From NCBI GenBank assembly GCA_009760855.2, contig WPIO01000026.1, positions 3,959,501 through 4,023,500 of the forward strand: a stretch of 64,000 bases of DNA, written 5' to 3'. The position numbers were made by a program, and so were the translations under genes. Position 1 is the stretch's first letter. Every line of letters starts with the position of its first letter. Source of the stretch: Cristatella mucedo. Lineage: Eukaryota; Bryozoa; Phylactolaemata; Cristatellidae. Shown here one piece after another: positions 32,255-44,264 of the stretch. The notes under the pieces were generated by a model. It saw nothing but the letters and a program-made list of their open reading frames with translations. It was not told the DNA's origin and did not search any database.

Positions 32255-33950
32255 GGTACCCATAGCTGTACGTAAGCATTGCCGTCGGCTGGTAAGTAGT
32301 GAGGGCTTCGGCTTGTTTGCGCTCGTTTGAACTGTAACAGTTTCGAAGCGGGAGGTAAATTAGGCTCATATTTACCAAGGATTTGGATTGTGTAAACGTG
32401 GCACCGTTTGTTAAAAGCGCGTAATCAAAGGATTTGTGGCAATCAATTCAAAATGCCATGCGAGTCGGTACACCTTCAGACCGCTTGCGATTGCCAGAGG
32501 CTGTTATTTAACACACTAACCCGAGACCTCGGCATGCTCCCCTAAAGGCTCTGCGTGCACAAAAGAAAATGAATAGACTAGTCTTCACTAAAATGTTGAA
32601 AAACCGCATTGAGTACCGAGGAGACGTCTGATTGGAATTCTCAGATCTAACAAGATTCTAAGGATAAATCTGCATAAACAATGGGTTGCTTTTGAATGCT
32701 AGGTCTTCCTATTTTACAGGGATTTGCCTTCGCCCAGTTCTGTGTTTCACGATTTAAAACTTCAGAAAACCGGACACGTTTGTTGTGAAAACCTACTTCA
32801 ATTATTATTTTCCTGCAAAAATTAGAACGCAAATTCTCTTGAATAATCTCTGTTAACGGAAAATTAAAAACTTAATTTTTACCAATACCGAAAAGACTTT
32901 GGCTGATTGCCCACATCGTGACTGAGGGGGTGGGAACAAACCGTCTACCATTTTCTTACTGGAATTTCATAGAATGTGCTGCTAGCCAATTTTACCAGTG
33001 GCCTGTATTGAAATCACCCCACCAGTGAGCCCGTTACATTGAATGCTTTTGTTTTTAAAGGTGCGGCGTTCTAGTGAATTATTAAGCTTTTGAATCCGCT
33101 GTTTAAAGCTCTATGATTACGGCAACTGCACATCTGGGATGGACAAGAAAATTTATTCAAAATATGAACACTTTTAATTTTGGTAACTGCCTAATTGTTT
33201 TTGAAAGTCAATTAATCTGCGACTTAGTTTCCAGAATCCTGCACTTCTCAGGAAGGATCTCTTACGAAGAGGAGGCAATGTCCCAAAATTGGTTGTAGTG
33301 GAGCAAAGAAAGATCCCAATAAAGTGAAGTCGCCAAGCATTATCTGGGACGGACTCAAGTTTCTCGGAGGCAGTAAGGGTAGCTATAATCAGCAATAATG
33401 AAGCATTGTCGGCAGACCATGGTAGGGGATCAGAGATTCGGCAGTTAATTTCTTGCGGAATGCAGGTAATGGCTGCGATTTGGAACGTTGTCTTTTTGAA
33501 GGAGCAGAAGCTAATTGCTTCTACGTACTGGAATACATACCTAATATCCGGTCACCGGTTTGGCCCGACCTGCGTTTGAACTCTCTTAGGCTTTGGGGAG
33601 TGAGCTTACATTAGGCTGCCATTTTACAGCTTAAACAGCAGCAGTTGCTGTGCTGCAATATATCGCGATATTCATGCAGGAGCAAACGATTGAAATGTCT
33701 CCGTGGCTGTGACGACATAATCTCCGGTAGGTGGCAATTCTAGAACCGCTCATGATAGCGAGGTCTTCCAGCCACAGCTCTCGCAGTTTACTATGAGATC
33801 AGGGCTCGGGGTGCTATGTCCACTCTTGTTACTTTGCCGCATGTACCGCATCTTTACCAGAGCGCCAAACTTACGTAGAACGGCCCCGCCCTCAGCGAGC
33901 CGACGAATCGCGAACGAAGGCGTGGCTGCCGGGTAGGCCGCCAGGCACGC
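32255..33950. other. Non-coding stretch upstream of P2X-2
   Basis: AT-rich to about 33,800 and then rising steeply in GC and CpG toward P2X-2. No exon, repeat or RNA was recognised. Confidence 0.4.
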
Positions 33951-34037
33951 TTTAGCGCGAGCGCGCCGCTAGTTTGACCGCGCTGAGCGGCGCGTTCGTC
34001 CGCGCTTCGACCGTTGGTGCTGGCGCCTCGCCGCGCT

Positions 34038-35537
34038 ATGGGGCTTTCGCAGCTGATTCGCGCCGAGGCGGTCGGATTCTTCGACTACGATACGCCCAAG
34101 TTCGTCCACGTCCGATCGCACTGGATCGGCGCCCTGAATCGGCTGATGCAGCTGCTCGTCGTCTGCTACGTGATCGGCTACGATCTCATACTGGAAAAGG
34201 GCTACCAGCACATGGACGCGGGCCTGAGCGGCGTGACGACGAAGGTGAAAGGACTCGTGCACACCGACGCCGCGACGGCGCCGCCCGGTCTGGGCGGCCT
34301 GCCGTTCGACGCGGCCGACTACACCGTGCCGCCGCAGATGAACGGCGCCTTCTTTGTCACGACCAACATGATCGTGACGAGGTCGCAGCAGCGCGGCAAG
34401 TGCGGCGAATTCGCGAAGCTCGAGGGGGCCGAGTGCGCGTCCGACGGCGACTGCCCGCTAGGCGGCGTCGCGCCGGCGGGCAACGGCGTCGGCACGGGCG
34501 TTTGCCTGAGGTCCAACGGCACTGGCGGCGGCGGCGGCGGCGCCGCGGCAGCGTCGTCGTCGGACGGCGTGTGCGAGGTGAATGCCTGGTGTCCGGTCGA
34601 GAATGACACGCTGCCGCCGCAGGGTGCCGCCCTGCTGAGCGGCTCGCGCGACTTCACCGTGCTCATCAAGAATTTCGTCTACTTTCCCTACTACAAGAAG
34701 CACCGCAGCAACATACCGCAAGACGCTGGCGCCACCTATCTCAGAACGTGCCGCTACCACGCCGACGCGGATCCGCGCTGTCCCACGTTCCGGCTGGGCG
34801 ACATTGTCGGCAGCATCGATGGAGAGGACTACGACCGGCTGGCGCTCACCGGCGGCGTCGTCTCGGTACGCATCAGCTGGGACTGCAACCTGGACTACGA
34901 CATCGCGCTCTGCCTGCCCGCGTATTCGTTCGCGCGCCTGGACGACGGCGACGCCGTCGCGGACGCAGGGCCAGCGGCGCAGGGCCACAACTTTCGCTAC
35001 GCTCACAGGTACGTGGAGAACGGCACGGAGAAGCGGACGCTTGTGAAAGCGTACGGCATCCTATTCCTCGTGTCGGTGACGTCACGAGCCCGCGCCTTCC
35101 ACGCGGTGCCGCTGCTGATGAGGATCGGCAGCGGCCTGGGCCTGCTCGGTCTGTCCGCCATCACGTGCGACTTCCTCGTTCTCTACGTCACCCGGCGGCG
35201 CCAGGCGATAAAGCTCTTGAAGTTCGAGAGCCTCGAAAATGTGGCCCGCGACGGCACGAACGCGAGGGGGCGCTGCTGTCCGACAGGCGGCCAGGACAAC
35301 CGGACGAGTAGCGACGGACGGAGCGCCGCCGCCGCCGCCGCTGACGACGACTGTCGCGATCGCTTTCGCTCGCTCGTAAGAGACGCCGCGTCCGAAGCAG
35401 ACGTCGTAACCCCAGACCTGCGGGGTGGAGGGGAGGGGAGGGGGCGCCCGCGCGAGCTCCCGAGTAGGGAGCGGTCGGCGCTCCGTGCCGAGGGCGAGCG
35501 GGCCGGGGGAGGGGGAGCTAGGGGCCTCAGCTCTTAA
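34038..35537 (+). CDS. P2X purinoceptor, intronless, GC-rich (P2X-2)
   Basis: The 499-residue frame is a complete P2X subunit. It has YDTPKFVHVRS, TM1 at about residues 32-52, KVKG (Lys69, Lys71), DFTVLIKNFVYFPYYKKH, NFR at 318-320, Lys337 in VKAYG, and TM2 at about 355-380. All ten canonical ectodomain cysteines are present. Compared with P2X-1, the head region carries a Gly/Ala/Ser-rich insertion (around residue 160) and the cytoplasmic tail is about 100 residues longer, with Ala, Asp and Gly runs. The tail motif reads YVTRR where P2X-1 has YxxxK. I start at 34,038 (G at -3, G at +4). The coding region has no intron and is very GC- and CpG-rich, unlike P2X-1. Confidence 0.92.
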   Translation: MGLSQLIRAEAVGFFDYDTPKFVHVRSHWIGALNRLMQLLVVCYVIGYDLILEKGYQHMDAGLSGVTTKVKGLVHTDAATAPPGLGGLPFDAADYTVPPQMNGAFFVTTNMIVTRSQQRGKCGEFAKLEGAECASDGDCPLGGVAPAGNGVGTGVCLRSNGTGGGGGGAAAASSSDGVCEVNAWCPVENDTLPPQGAALLSGSRDFTVLIKNFVYFPYYKKHRSNIPQDAGATYLRTCRYHADADPRCPTFRLGDIVGSIDGEDYDRLALTGGVVSVRISWDCNLDYDIALCLPAYSFARLDDGDAVADAGPAAQGHNFRYAHRYVENGTEKRTLVKAYGILFLVSVTSRARAFHAVPLLMRIGSGLGLLGLSAITCDFLVLYVTRRRQAIKLLKFESLENVARDGTNARGRCCPTGGQDNRTSSDGRSAAAAAADDDCRDRFRSLVRDAASEADVVTPDLRGGGEGRGRPRELPSRERSALRAEGERAGGGGARGLSS

Positions 35538-35935
35538 AATAGAAAGTCGGCGGCTCAGAGGACCACTCGGAGGACCGTCGAGCGGGCTCGGACGCGCCAG
35601 CGTCTCTGCGGCCGAGTCGAGCGGCCGACGGCAGAGCGGCGTGCGGCCTAACGCCAGCCGGCCGTTTGGCGGAGACCGCCATCGTTCGGCGGCGTGAGCG
35701 CCAAAATGCTCCACCGGGGCATGCCGCCCCACTCCCGGAGCGCAGCAGGCGGCGAGCGGGCGGCGCGCTCAGGGAGCTGGGGAATGCCCTGCGGACTTTA
35801 CGGCGAGCCTCGACCGCAGGACAAACAGATACGGAAACGGAAACGTAACCGGAGCTCGCAACACTGACAAACTGGTCTGTACGATGCTTTGCAGCAGCGA
35901 AACTAATCGACGAGCAAGGCTCGATATATATACAT
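35538..35935. other. GC-rich region after P2X-2
   Basis: Probably 3' flank or UTR of P2X-2; GC content falls at about 35,850. No polyadenylation signal was fixed. Confidence 0.35.
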
Positions 35936-35939
35936 ATAT

Positions 35940-37150
35940 ATTGTAATGTATATCCTTCAGTAACTCCGCAAAGTCATAAAGACCATGTGGGTGTTACGCA
36001 GGAGAGTTTTGTTTAGCGCACTCACAGCCTAAGCGGCTTTCGGTACGCATTCGCTAGCCAACAGACTTCGTCTCATGCAACAAAGAGAAAGTGGGAAGCA
36101 TAGCAGAGTCAGGAGAGCAGTTGAGGTAGTGAGTACCATAGAAGTAGCAGTTCAGGACCGCCGAAAAAGATGTGCCATAGTCGGCAGTTGGAGAGTAGAT
36201 GTCGTTGCGTAAGAATTGTGGAAGCGAGTTCCACAGCCTAGGACCTGCAGAGCTAAAGCTTCTGTCGCCAACTGTCTTTAAACGGAGGAATGGGACAGCT
36301 AATTTATTGTCCACACAGGACCTGAGGGCGCGAACAGGCTGAAACTGATGCAGCAGTTCAGCTAGGTACGAAGGAGCCCAGCCTTTGCGGGCCTTGTGGG
36401 TCAGCGTAAGAACTTTGCTCTGTATCCTTTGCTCAACCGGAAACCATCCTAGCTCTTTCAGCAGAGGTGACACGTGCTCAAACCGCTGGGACTTGAAGAC
36501 CAGCCTTGCAGCCATATTCATAGTCAGCTGTAGTGGCATAATAGCTTTCTTTGGTAGCCCAGCCAAAAGGGAATTAGAATAATCAAGCCGAGACAGAACT
36601 AAAGACCTAGTTACATTTTTTACAAACCACCGTGGGAGACAGCTTCTAATTTTGGATAGGGATCGGATGTGATGGCTAGCTGTAGAGGCAGTCTTCTAAA
36701 TGAAGCTTTTGAAATTGAGGCAGCTGTCGAACACGACACCTAGATTACGAGCACGTGGTGAAGGTCGCACAATAGCATCACCTATTAGAAGAGCAAAGCC
36801 TTTTAATCCAGCCACACGCTTAGGGTGAACTATGAGAAGCAGTTCGGTTTTATCGTCATTTAATTTCAGGAAGTTTTCTGACATCCAGGATCGAATATCG
36901 GCAAGGCAAGCATTCAGTTTCTCAGTTGCTGCAGCAGATTCCGATGGTTTGAATGACAAATACAACAGAGTATCGTCAGAATAGAAGTGATATCCTATTC
37001 CATGGGCCTTAATCACTTTTCCCAGAGGTTGTATATAAATGGAGAACAGCAAGGGACCAAGTACAGACCCTTGAGGGACCCCACAGGTGACCCTTCTCAT
37101 GTCTGAGACCTGACCCCCACACGACACGGATTGAACACGATCAGACAAGT
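35940..37150 (-). mobile_element. LINE family 1 copy, 5'-truncated
   Basis: Two long open stretches remain: 36,054-36,566 encodes the C-terminal region (FEHVSPLLKELGWFP, FSSAGPRLWNSLP) and 36,696-37,148 the reverse transcriptase end with FYSDDT, a variant of the YADD box. It is truncated at about 37,150 against a CA tract. It is among the least decayed family 1 copies here. Confidence 0.8.
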
Positions 37151-37161
37151 ATATTCGTGTT

Positions 37162-37362
<201 letters not shown>

Positions 37363-37647
37363 AAAAAAGAGAGAGGAGATAAAGGGAGCAAACAGCTACT
37401 TGGCGAAATGCAGCAGGAAAGATGTAGCATCAAGGTTCCGAAGACGGTGTGTGCTCGAAGTAATTGCCAAAGCGACTTCTTTACTGGCTTCACCGTAATT
37501 GCGGAGGGTGGTTTCGTCGACTCTTAGTTGCTTGGACTTTTTGTATTGTAGGATATCCTCTGTCTGTACATGCAAATGCATACCTGCATGCACCGGCGGC
37601 GCATAGAAGGGAGAAGTTGCGATGCACCGAATTCAATTTTTAAATTC

Positions 37648-37800
37648 AAGACATAATAATAATGAGAATAATACTTTTGCTTCACACAGAGCCGAGTCTC
37701 TTTCAAAGCACTTTACAGACGCTGTATAGAAAGTATTGCCAAATGATTGTTGGTAGCATCCACGAGTAGCAGGCATAGTTTGGTGGCTTTAGCAAGTACA
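37648..37800 (-). mobile_element. LINE family 2-like 3' fragment
   Basis: (AAT)n followed by a diverged 3' end with ACTTTACAGACGCTGTATAG, similar to 23,060-23,130. Confidence 0.5.
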
Positions 37801-37879
37801 ATAATTTTGAAAGGTCGATAAATGCTCGTGGTGCTATTCGCAGAGATCGTGTTAAACTTGTGGGCCCTGCGCATAGCAT

Positions 37880-40318
37880 TTTTGGACCACTGTTCGGGCT
37901 ACAGCATTTCGCCAGGTAACAAGCTGGTACAGCAGACTGTTCCTGCTTCCTCGTACGTACAGGGCAATGTCGAATTTGCCAAACGACGTAACTTACAAAG
38001 CATTGACATGGACAAGTTTTTGAAATCTGTTTGTGATGCAGGCCTTCTTGATCTGCATTCAGACTCGACCGGCAGCCTCGATACCCTCACTGATGCGATG
38101 AACATGACAATCAGGAGTGCTCTTGACAAGCATGCTCCCGTTCGCTCTATCCGTGTTCAAAGTCGTCGAGATTGCTTTCAATTTACAAAAAAACTCCTTA
38201 AGATGCGCCGTGTTAAGCACAGGCTGGAACGTCGTTTCAAGAAATCGGGGTCTGAGGCAGACCTAGTCAATTTTAAAGACTTCCTTCGAGTTTACACCCG
38301 AAAGCTTAAAAAAGCCAGGGCTTCTTTTTTCATTAGAAGACTGAATTCCTGCCAGTCGGACACTAAGCAGATTTATAAGACAGTAAACCATTTACTGGAA
38401 AATGCTGTCAGGTCTGACTCCCCAGATAGTAAAGGTTCAGCCGAAAAGTTTTCAGCCTTCTTTACTGAAAAAATTGTGCACATTCATGCCTCCATTAAGC
38501 CCCCTCCGACCAAAGCAATCGCCGTTCCTCAACCTGTGACCTTTCTTAAAAGGTTCTCTGATGTTTCTGCTTTGATGTGGCTGCCTTAATAAGGTGTAGC
38601 AAAAAGAGCTCGTCTCCTGAAGACCCTATACCTTCATCTTTGTGGTCTTCACATGCAGACCAACTTAGCCCTGCCATAACCAAGATTTTTAATGCTTCTT
38701 TGGGAAGAGGGGTCGTCCCCATGTCCTTCAAATCGGCAATCGTTAGACTTATTCTTAAAAAGCCTATTAGACACAGAGGTCCTTCCAAATTATCGCCCAG
38801 TTTACCTTCTTCCTTCCCTGTCAAAGATTCTTGAAAACATTGTTGCTAAGCAGCTGGTTGAACACATTGAAAAGAATGAAATGTCAGAAACATTTCAATC
38901 AGGGTTCAATAGGCAGCACTCTACTGAAACTGCTCTCCTCCGTGTTAACAATGAAATTCTACGTGGCAACGACGCCGGGAGCGTCACCGCCCTAGCTTTG
39001 CTAGATCTGTCTGCTGCCTTCGACACCATTGATCACGAAGTTCTGCTTGAACGATTGAGAACAACGATCGGTTTGGCCGACAAAGCATTGGCGTGGTTTA
39101 AATCATACTTATCTGATCGTATTCAATCCGTGTCGTGTGGGGGTCAGGTCTCAGACACGAGAAGGGTCACCTGTGGAGTCCCTCAACGGTCTGTAATCGG
39201 TCCCTTGCTGTTCTCCATTTATACACAACCTCTGGGAAAAGTGATTAAGGCACATGGAATAGGATATCACTTATATGCTGACGATACTCAGTTGTATTTG
39301 TCATTCAAACCATCGGAATCTGCTGCAGCAACTGAGAAACTGAATGCTTGCCTTGCCGATATTCGACCTTGGATGCTGGAAAACTTCCTGAAATTAAATG
39401 ATGATTAAACCGAACTGCTGCTCATAGGACACCCTAAGCATGTGGCTGAATTAAAAGGCTTTGCTGTTCTAATAGGTGATGCTATTGTACGACCATCTCC
39501 ACGTGCTCGAAATTTAGGTATCGTGTTCGACAGCTGCCTCAATTTCAAAAGCTTCATTTAGAAGACTGCCTATACAACTAGCCATCACATCCGATCCCTA
39601 TCCAAGATTAGAAGCTGTCTCCCACAGTGGCTTTTAAAAATGTAACTAGGTCTTTAGTTCTGTCTCGGCTTGGTCATTGTAAATCCCTTTTAGCTGGGCT
39701 GCCAAAGAAAGCTATTATGCCACTGCAGCTGACTATGAATATGGCTGCGAGGCTAGTCTTCAAGTCCCAGTGGTTTGAGCACGTGTCTCCTTTGCTGAAA
39801 GAGCTAGGATGGTTTCCGGTTGAGCAAAGGATACAGAGCAAAGTTCTTACGCTGACCCAAAAGGCCCGCAACGGCTGGGCTCCTTCGTACCTAGCTGGAC
39901 TGCTGCATCAGTTTCAGCTGTTTGCGTCCTCAGGTCCTGTGTGGACAATAAATTTGCTGTTCCATTCCTCCACTTATAGACCGTTGGGGACAGAAGCTTT
40001 AGCTCTGCAGGTCCTTGACTGTGGAACTCGCTTCCATAATTCTTACGCAACGACAATTACTCTCCTACTGCCGACTATGGCACATTCTTTTCAGCGGTCC
40101 TGAACTGCTACTTCTATGGTACTCACTACCTCAACTGCTCTCCTGACTCTGCTATGCTTCCCACTTTCTCTTTGTTGCATGAGACGAAGTCTGTTGGCTA
40201 GCGAATGCGTACCGAAAGCCGCTTAGGCTGTGAGTGCGCTATACAAAACTCTGCTGCGTAACACCCACACGGTCTTTATGACTTTGTGGAGTTACTGACG
40301 GAGATACGGAGATACAGC
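37880..40318 (+). mobile_element. LINE family 1 copy, longest in the window
   Basis: It starts in the end of the endonuclease region (FDHCSG-like) and runs through a basic linker (37,980-38,589). The reverse transcriptase is at 38,692-39,408 (FQSGFNRQHSTETALLRVN, LSAAFDTIDHEVLLERL, HLYADDTQLYLSF) and the C-terminal domain at 39,627-40,103. It has several frame changes and one stop, but long stretches remain open, so it is relatively young. The 3' UTR ends at GGAGTTACTGACGGAGATAC. Confidence 0.85.
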
Positions 40319-41918
40319 AGACCTTGGGGTCACGTTAGAATCAAGCGAGTGGCCAAAAGTCCAGGGCCAGCTCGAATCGAGCCGCGGCACCTAGGCGTCA
40401 AGAGGAGCATCGCCAATCGCTGTGCCGCAGAGGCAAACGGCAGGTGACAAGACGCGCTTGGCTGTCTCTTCACGACAACCTTTGCTGATAAGCCACATCT
40501 TTGCAACAGTCTCACTCTATAAATGCTAGCTAGATAACAAAAATACAGCCGCTACACCAAGCGTATCAAGAGGGCGCTGCTGACAGACAGGGTGATAGCG
40601 TCGTCGCATTGACTGCTCAGGTGCAAGCGAGCTAGCTATCGCACCGCCACTCTCTCGGTCCCAAGCGGTCGTGCGACAGAGCGCTGCGGCGGAGCGATCG
40701 GCGGCTCTGCGGAAGCAGAAGCAGCCCGAAGCCTCCGCTCCCCGGCGCCGCCGCCGCCGCCGATGTCGCTTCCACGCGGAGAGCGAACCCCTGAAGACTG
40801 TGCATATAAGCGTAATCTAATCTAATATAACATAATACATAACATAATATTATATAACACATAATATGATATTATATAAGCGTATGGGCGCGAAAAGGCG
40901 CTGAGCCGCAACGACTCGCCTACCGGCAGACAGACTGTCGCAGCTGGCTGACTGACTTTCCCGCTCGGGCTCTCTCACTTACTTTCTTTTTTCCTATCCA
41001 TTGCAGTGAGAGAGGCTCTCCGCTGCATTTACATGCGCAGTTAAATAACGCGCCGAGCAAAAAGCACGCTCGTTACTATTTCATTATTCTATGCGCTATC
41101 GAAAGCTCAGCTTGACATGCGAGACTCTATGTTGCAGCTGCGTGTGCAAATTTGTAAATCGCTTCCCTGGTATTTTAGACGTGACGCTCGTCGCAGCTGT
41201 ACCGTCTTGGTAATTCTAGAAATATTCTGAAGGCGCCACCAAGCGTGACATCACCAACGTGCTCTAACGGGACTCGATCGCCAACTCACGTGCTCGTAAT
41301 CATAATACGTAATAATACTAAATACTAAATACTAAATACTAAATATAATCATACTATGTAATCACTTAAAAGTCGATGTAGTATCCTCGTAATGCTGCTT
41401 CCCTATACGGCGGATACTGGGTCCTCGTCTCGCAATGCTGGCTTTTCAGCGAAACGTCTCTTTGCATTTACGTGATTGAGGTCGCTGCTCAAGCCGGGTT
41501 GACACGGTTGGCTTCTACTCGGTTGTGTGCTCCTTTCTTGCTACCGTCTTCTTCGCAAGCGTCGCCAAGACTGAAGGTGAAGGTCCGAGGCTGGAAGGAC
41601 GGAGGAACGAGTAAGCTAAATACGGTTCTGCAGCGTAGGCGAGTCCGTTCGACAACGACGGCGGAAGGTTGCAGGTGTCCAGTCGCGACCATCGAGTGCA
41701 CGAGCTCTCTTAGGGCACGAGGAGCAGCACCGAGCAGCCGACCGGCACGTCGGGTCGAGCATCGGGCCGAGCCACGCCCGCCGGCCACTGGCTGCTGAGT
41801 GCCCGCGCTCAACTCCGACCTCTCCCAAAGCCCAGAGAAAAACACCTCCAGCCGACTCAAAATCTAGAGCACAACAGGAAATGCCTCTTGCACGTCTTAG
41901 GCTTTTACGCCGCTTAAC

Positions 41919-41977
41919 CAGTGGCCGAGCCATGGGGTGACGGGGGGGGGGCAGCGCCCCCTCCCCCCCCCGTCACC
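41919..41977. repeat. G/C-rich inverted repeat, possible DNA-transposon end
   Basis: CAGTGGCCGAGCCATGG is followed by GGTGACGGGGGGGGGG, a short loop and CCCCCCCCCGTCACC, an inverted pair. CAGTGGCGG-type starts followed by G runs are common at hAT-like MITE ends, so a relic is possible. Confidence 0.35.
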
Positions 41978-42478
41978 AAAGGATCCACTCTCGCTGATAG
42001 CTGCGATCGTGGTCATTCTACTTCAGTTAGTTTTTTACTAGAATACCTAAAGATTTGGGGGGATGCGAATCTAACCACGAAGATACGCTGGGACTCATTA
42101 GTGATATCATTGCGAGTGATTTTGATCCGACATCGAGACCTATTTAGGTCATAAAATAGCCTAAAGCTAAAGCGACCATACAGACAGAAGACACGAACTG
42201 ACGAGTAGGCCGACTAATACGCTACGCCAATCAGGATGTAAGACTGGTATGCAAGCGCAAGAATGCCATCAGCCGATGGTTTCAAGCAAATTAAAGAGAC
42301 AGATAAGTCTAAGAAATGGCCACCAATAGTTGGATCCGAGAGAATAATGACTGCACAAGTTTGGTAGGGCAGCGTAAGTAGCTCAAGCTAGAGATTAACT
42401 TTCAAGAGAAGCGAATGATCGAACCTGCGTCATCAAAAAGTTAAGTCTAACTTACACTGCGTGGTTGTGTTCTTGTAG

Positions 42479-42763
42479 CTACTCTGCTAGCAGCGTGTAC
42501 CTTGTTGGGCTGTGGTCGCTCGCCTTCAGGACGCGGAACATCTCTAGCGATTGTATGCAATACCATAAGGTCCGCTTTACCACGACTGCGGGGATTCTTT
42601 TAGTTTCAACCGACAGGACCACTTTTCGCTGCAGGATGAATTCGCTCCCCTCACACGCTAGCTCTACTAAGTGGCCCACGACAAGCTGTCGGTTTCGGTT
42701 CCCAGTTATGGCTGGATGCAATGTAGCCTCACACCAGTCCTGAATTGCACAGTATGCCGGCAA
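42479..42763 (-). CDS. Open frame, possible host exon
   Basis: About 94 codons are open with a protein-like composition (VVGHLVELACEGSEFILQ, VVVKRTLWYCIQSLEMFRVL), ending in TAG after TRYTLLAE. No domain is recognised and no convincing splice acceptor upstream was found. It could be chance. Confidence 0.2.
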   Translation of the reverse strand: MPAYCAIQDWCEATLHPAITGNRNRQLVVGHLVELACEGSEFILQRKVVLSVETKRIPAVVVKRTLWYCIQSLEMFRVLKASDHSPTRYTLLAE

Positions 42764-43499
42764 AGGACTTGGGAGAGGGGGCGGTAGCCGCTTTTGCGGT
42801 TAAAAGTCTAGTCGGGCCGCGAGGCGCCACCTAGTACCGTCCACCGTCACCGAGCTAACACGTCTGGGCAAAGTGTAGAAATAGGCCAACGCATTAGGTT
42901 GTCTCGGTCCGGGACTCGGCGGGGAGCTCGCAGCAGCGGTCACAGAGCGAGAGCAGCATTAGCTACCACCAGTTTCATTCCCGGCGATGCAGGCGATCCT
43001 TTTTACACAGCAGCCTCCCTCTGGAAATAAATTCAGACTCGTCACTGAAGAACGTCGGGATGCTTCCTGTTTCTGCCTTCGTGCTGGCAGAGCGTGTAAG
43101 TCCGGTCGAGCCGAGGCCGGCTACGAGGTGTGAACTACCTCAACGATGCCAAGCTTTAGCTTATTACAGTCATCCGAGGATACTCTAAAGCACATAGTAC
43201 CGCATTGCTTTGTCCACTTCTTTTAACAAATTATACTCTCACTCTCACCGTTGTAGTCGCCAAGCGCAGTCTAGACTCTCACTTCTATGCGTATGGCACA
43301 CGGTGGTGCCGGTTTTTGATTGCTTCCTGCCTTCTAGCGAGTCAAACTCACCAACTCCCATGATGCATACATTTCGCGCAGTTGAACTAGGATGTCAACA
43401 GAATTTCCCAAATCGAACGGTGATACAACTCATTCGCTAGTAGAGAGAAAACTCATTGCTGCTCAGAAAATGGAAAACCAATCCCTCGAAATGGGCAAA

Positions 43500-43615
43500 T
43501 TTACAGTAATTAATTAAATTAATTAATTATTACTATCACTATTATTACTATTAATGATATTATTATTATTAATATTATTAATTAATTAGTTTATAATAAT
43601 TAAAATTTACTGTAA
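43500..43615. repeat. AT-rich palindromic/low-complexity tract
   Basis: TTACAGTAATTAATTAA at the left and its near complement AAATTTACTGTAA at the right flank TTA/ATT-rich DNA, giving a possible large hairpin. Confidence 0.6.
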
Positions 43616-43637
43616 TCCAGCAAATTTACAGTAGCCT

Positions 43638-43772
43638 CAGCCCGAAATCTGGGTCGTCGTCGAGCTCCCATTCGCTCGCTCGCTCGCCCTCACGCGGCTG
43701 GTAAGAGCTCCGGCGCACGTAGTACATGAGCGGCACGACTGCGAACGGCATGAAAGCCGCGAGAAGCAGCTG
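43638..43772 (-). CDS. Possible terminal exon of a membrane protein
   Basis: On the minus strand, after an acceptor-like TGCTATTTGCAG, a frame reads LLLAAFMPFAVVPLMYYVRR and continues to an acidic end (ELDDDPDFGLRLL) and stop. A hydrophobic helix followed by a charged tail resembles the C-terminus of a transporter. No other exons were found; speculative. Confidence 0.25.
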
Positions 43773-44264
43773 CAAATAGCAGGCGATTCGCCGGCGGCGT
43801 CAGGCGCCGGAAAAGAAAACCGGAGAGATAAAAGATGGCGGCATGCACCTGAAAAGGCTCTACTGGCTCTTGCATTTTGTGCAGCGCTGCGGGGGTTCTT
43901 CTTAGCACCAGGTCTGCCAGAGACGACTGTAACGGGTACTGACAGATCAGCACGCTACCAACGCTTTGTCTCGGGAGAGGCTCTCTGCTGTCATCGTCGG
44001 AATTGATTCGATGCTAAGCCGGCAGATGGCGACGCAGAGAGGTGGCGGTATCGACGCCGCGAGTGCGTTGGTCGCGCTTTCCGCTTGGACGTTTACACGA
44101 CCGTGTTGCCCTTCCAGATGCGGCTGAGCTTGAGGGCGCTATGCAATTGCATTATTATTATTTTTTATTATACATTCGATGTCACATATCATTACAATAC
44201 ATTTGATATGCACGCAATACACGTGTCTTGTTCTAAAGTTATCCTTCACTAAACGACCACACCA

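Larger units (their letters stand above)
40320..44150. other. Host-type DNA with no identified gene
   Basis: GC and composition vary; a CpG-rich patch with CCG runs is at 40,620-40,800. AATACT units occur at 41,305-41,345. Two weak exon candidates and one inverted repeat are listed separately. I see no identifiable gene. Confidence 0.35.

Noticed and set aside
33969-35732. Several long frames on both strands across P2X-2
   Set aside because: Very GC-rich DNA has few stops; only the P2X frame has homology and motifs.
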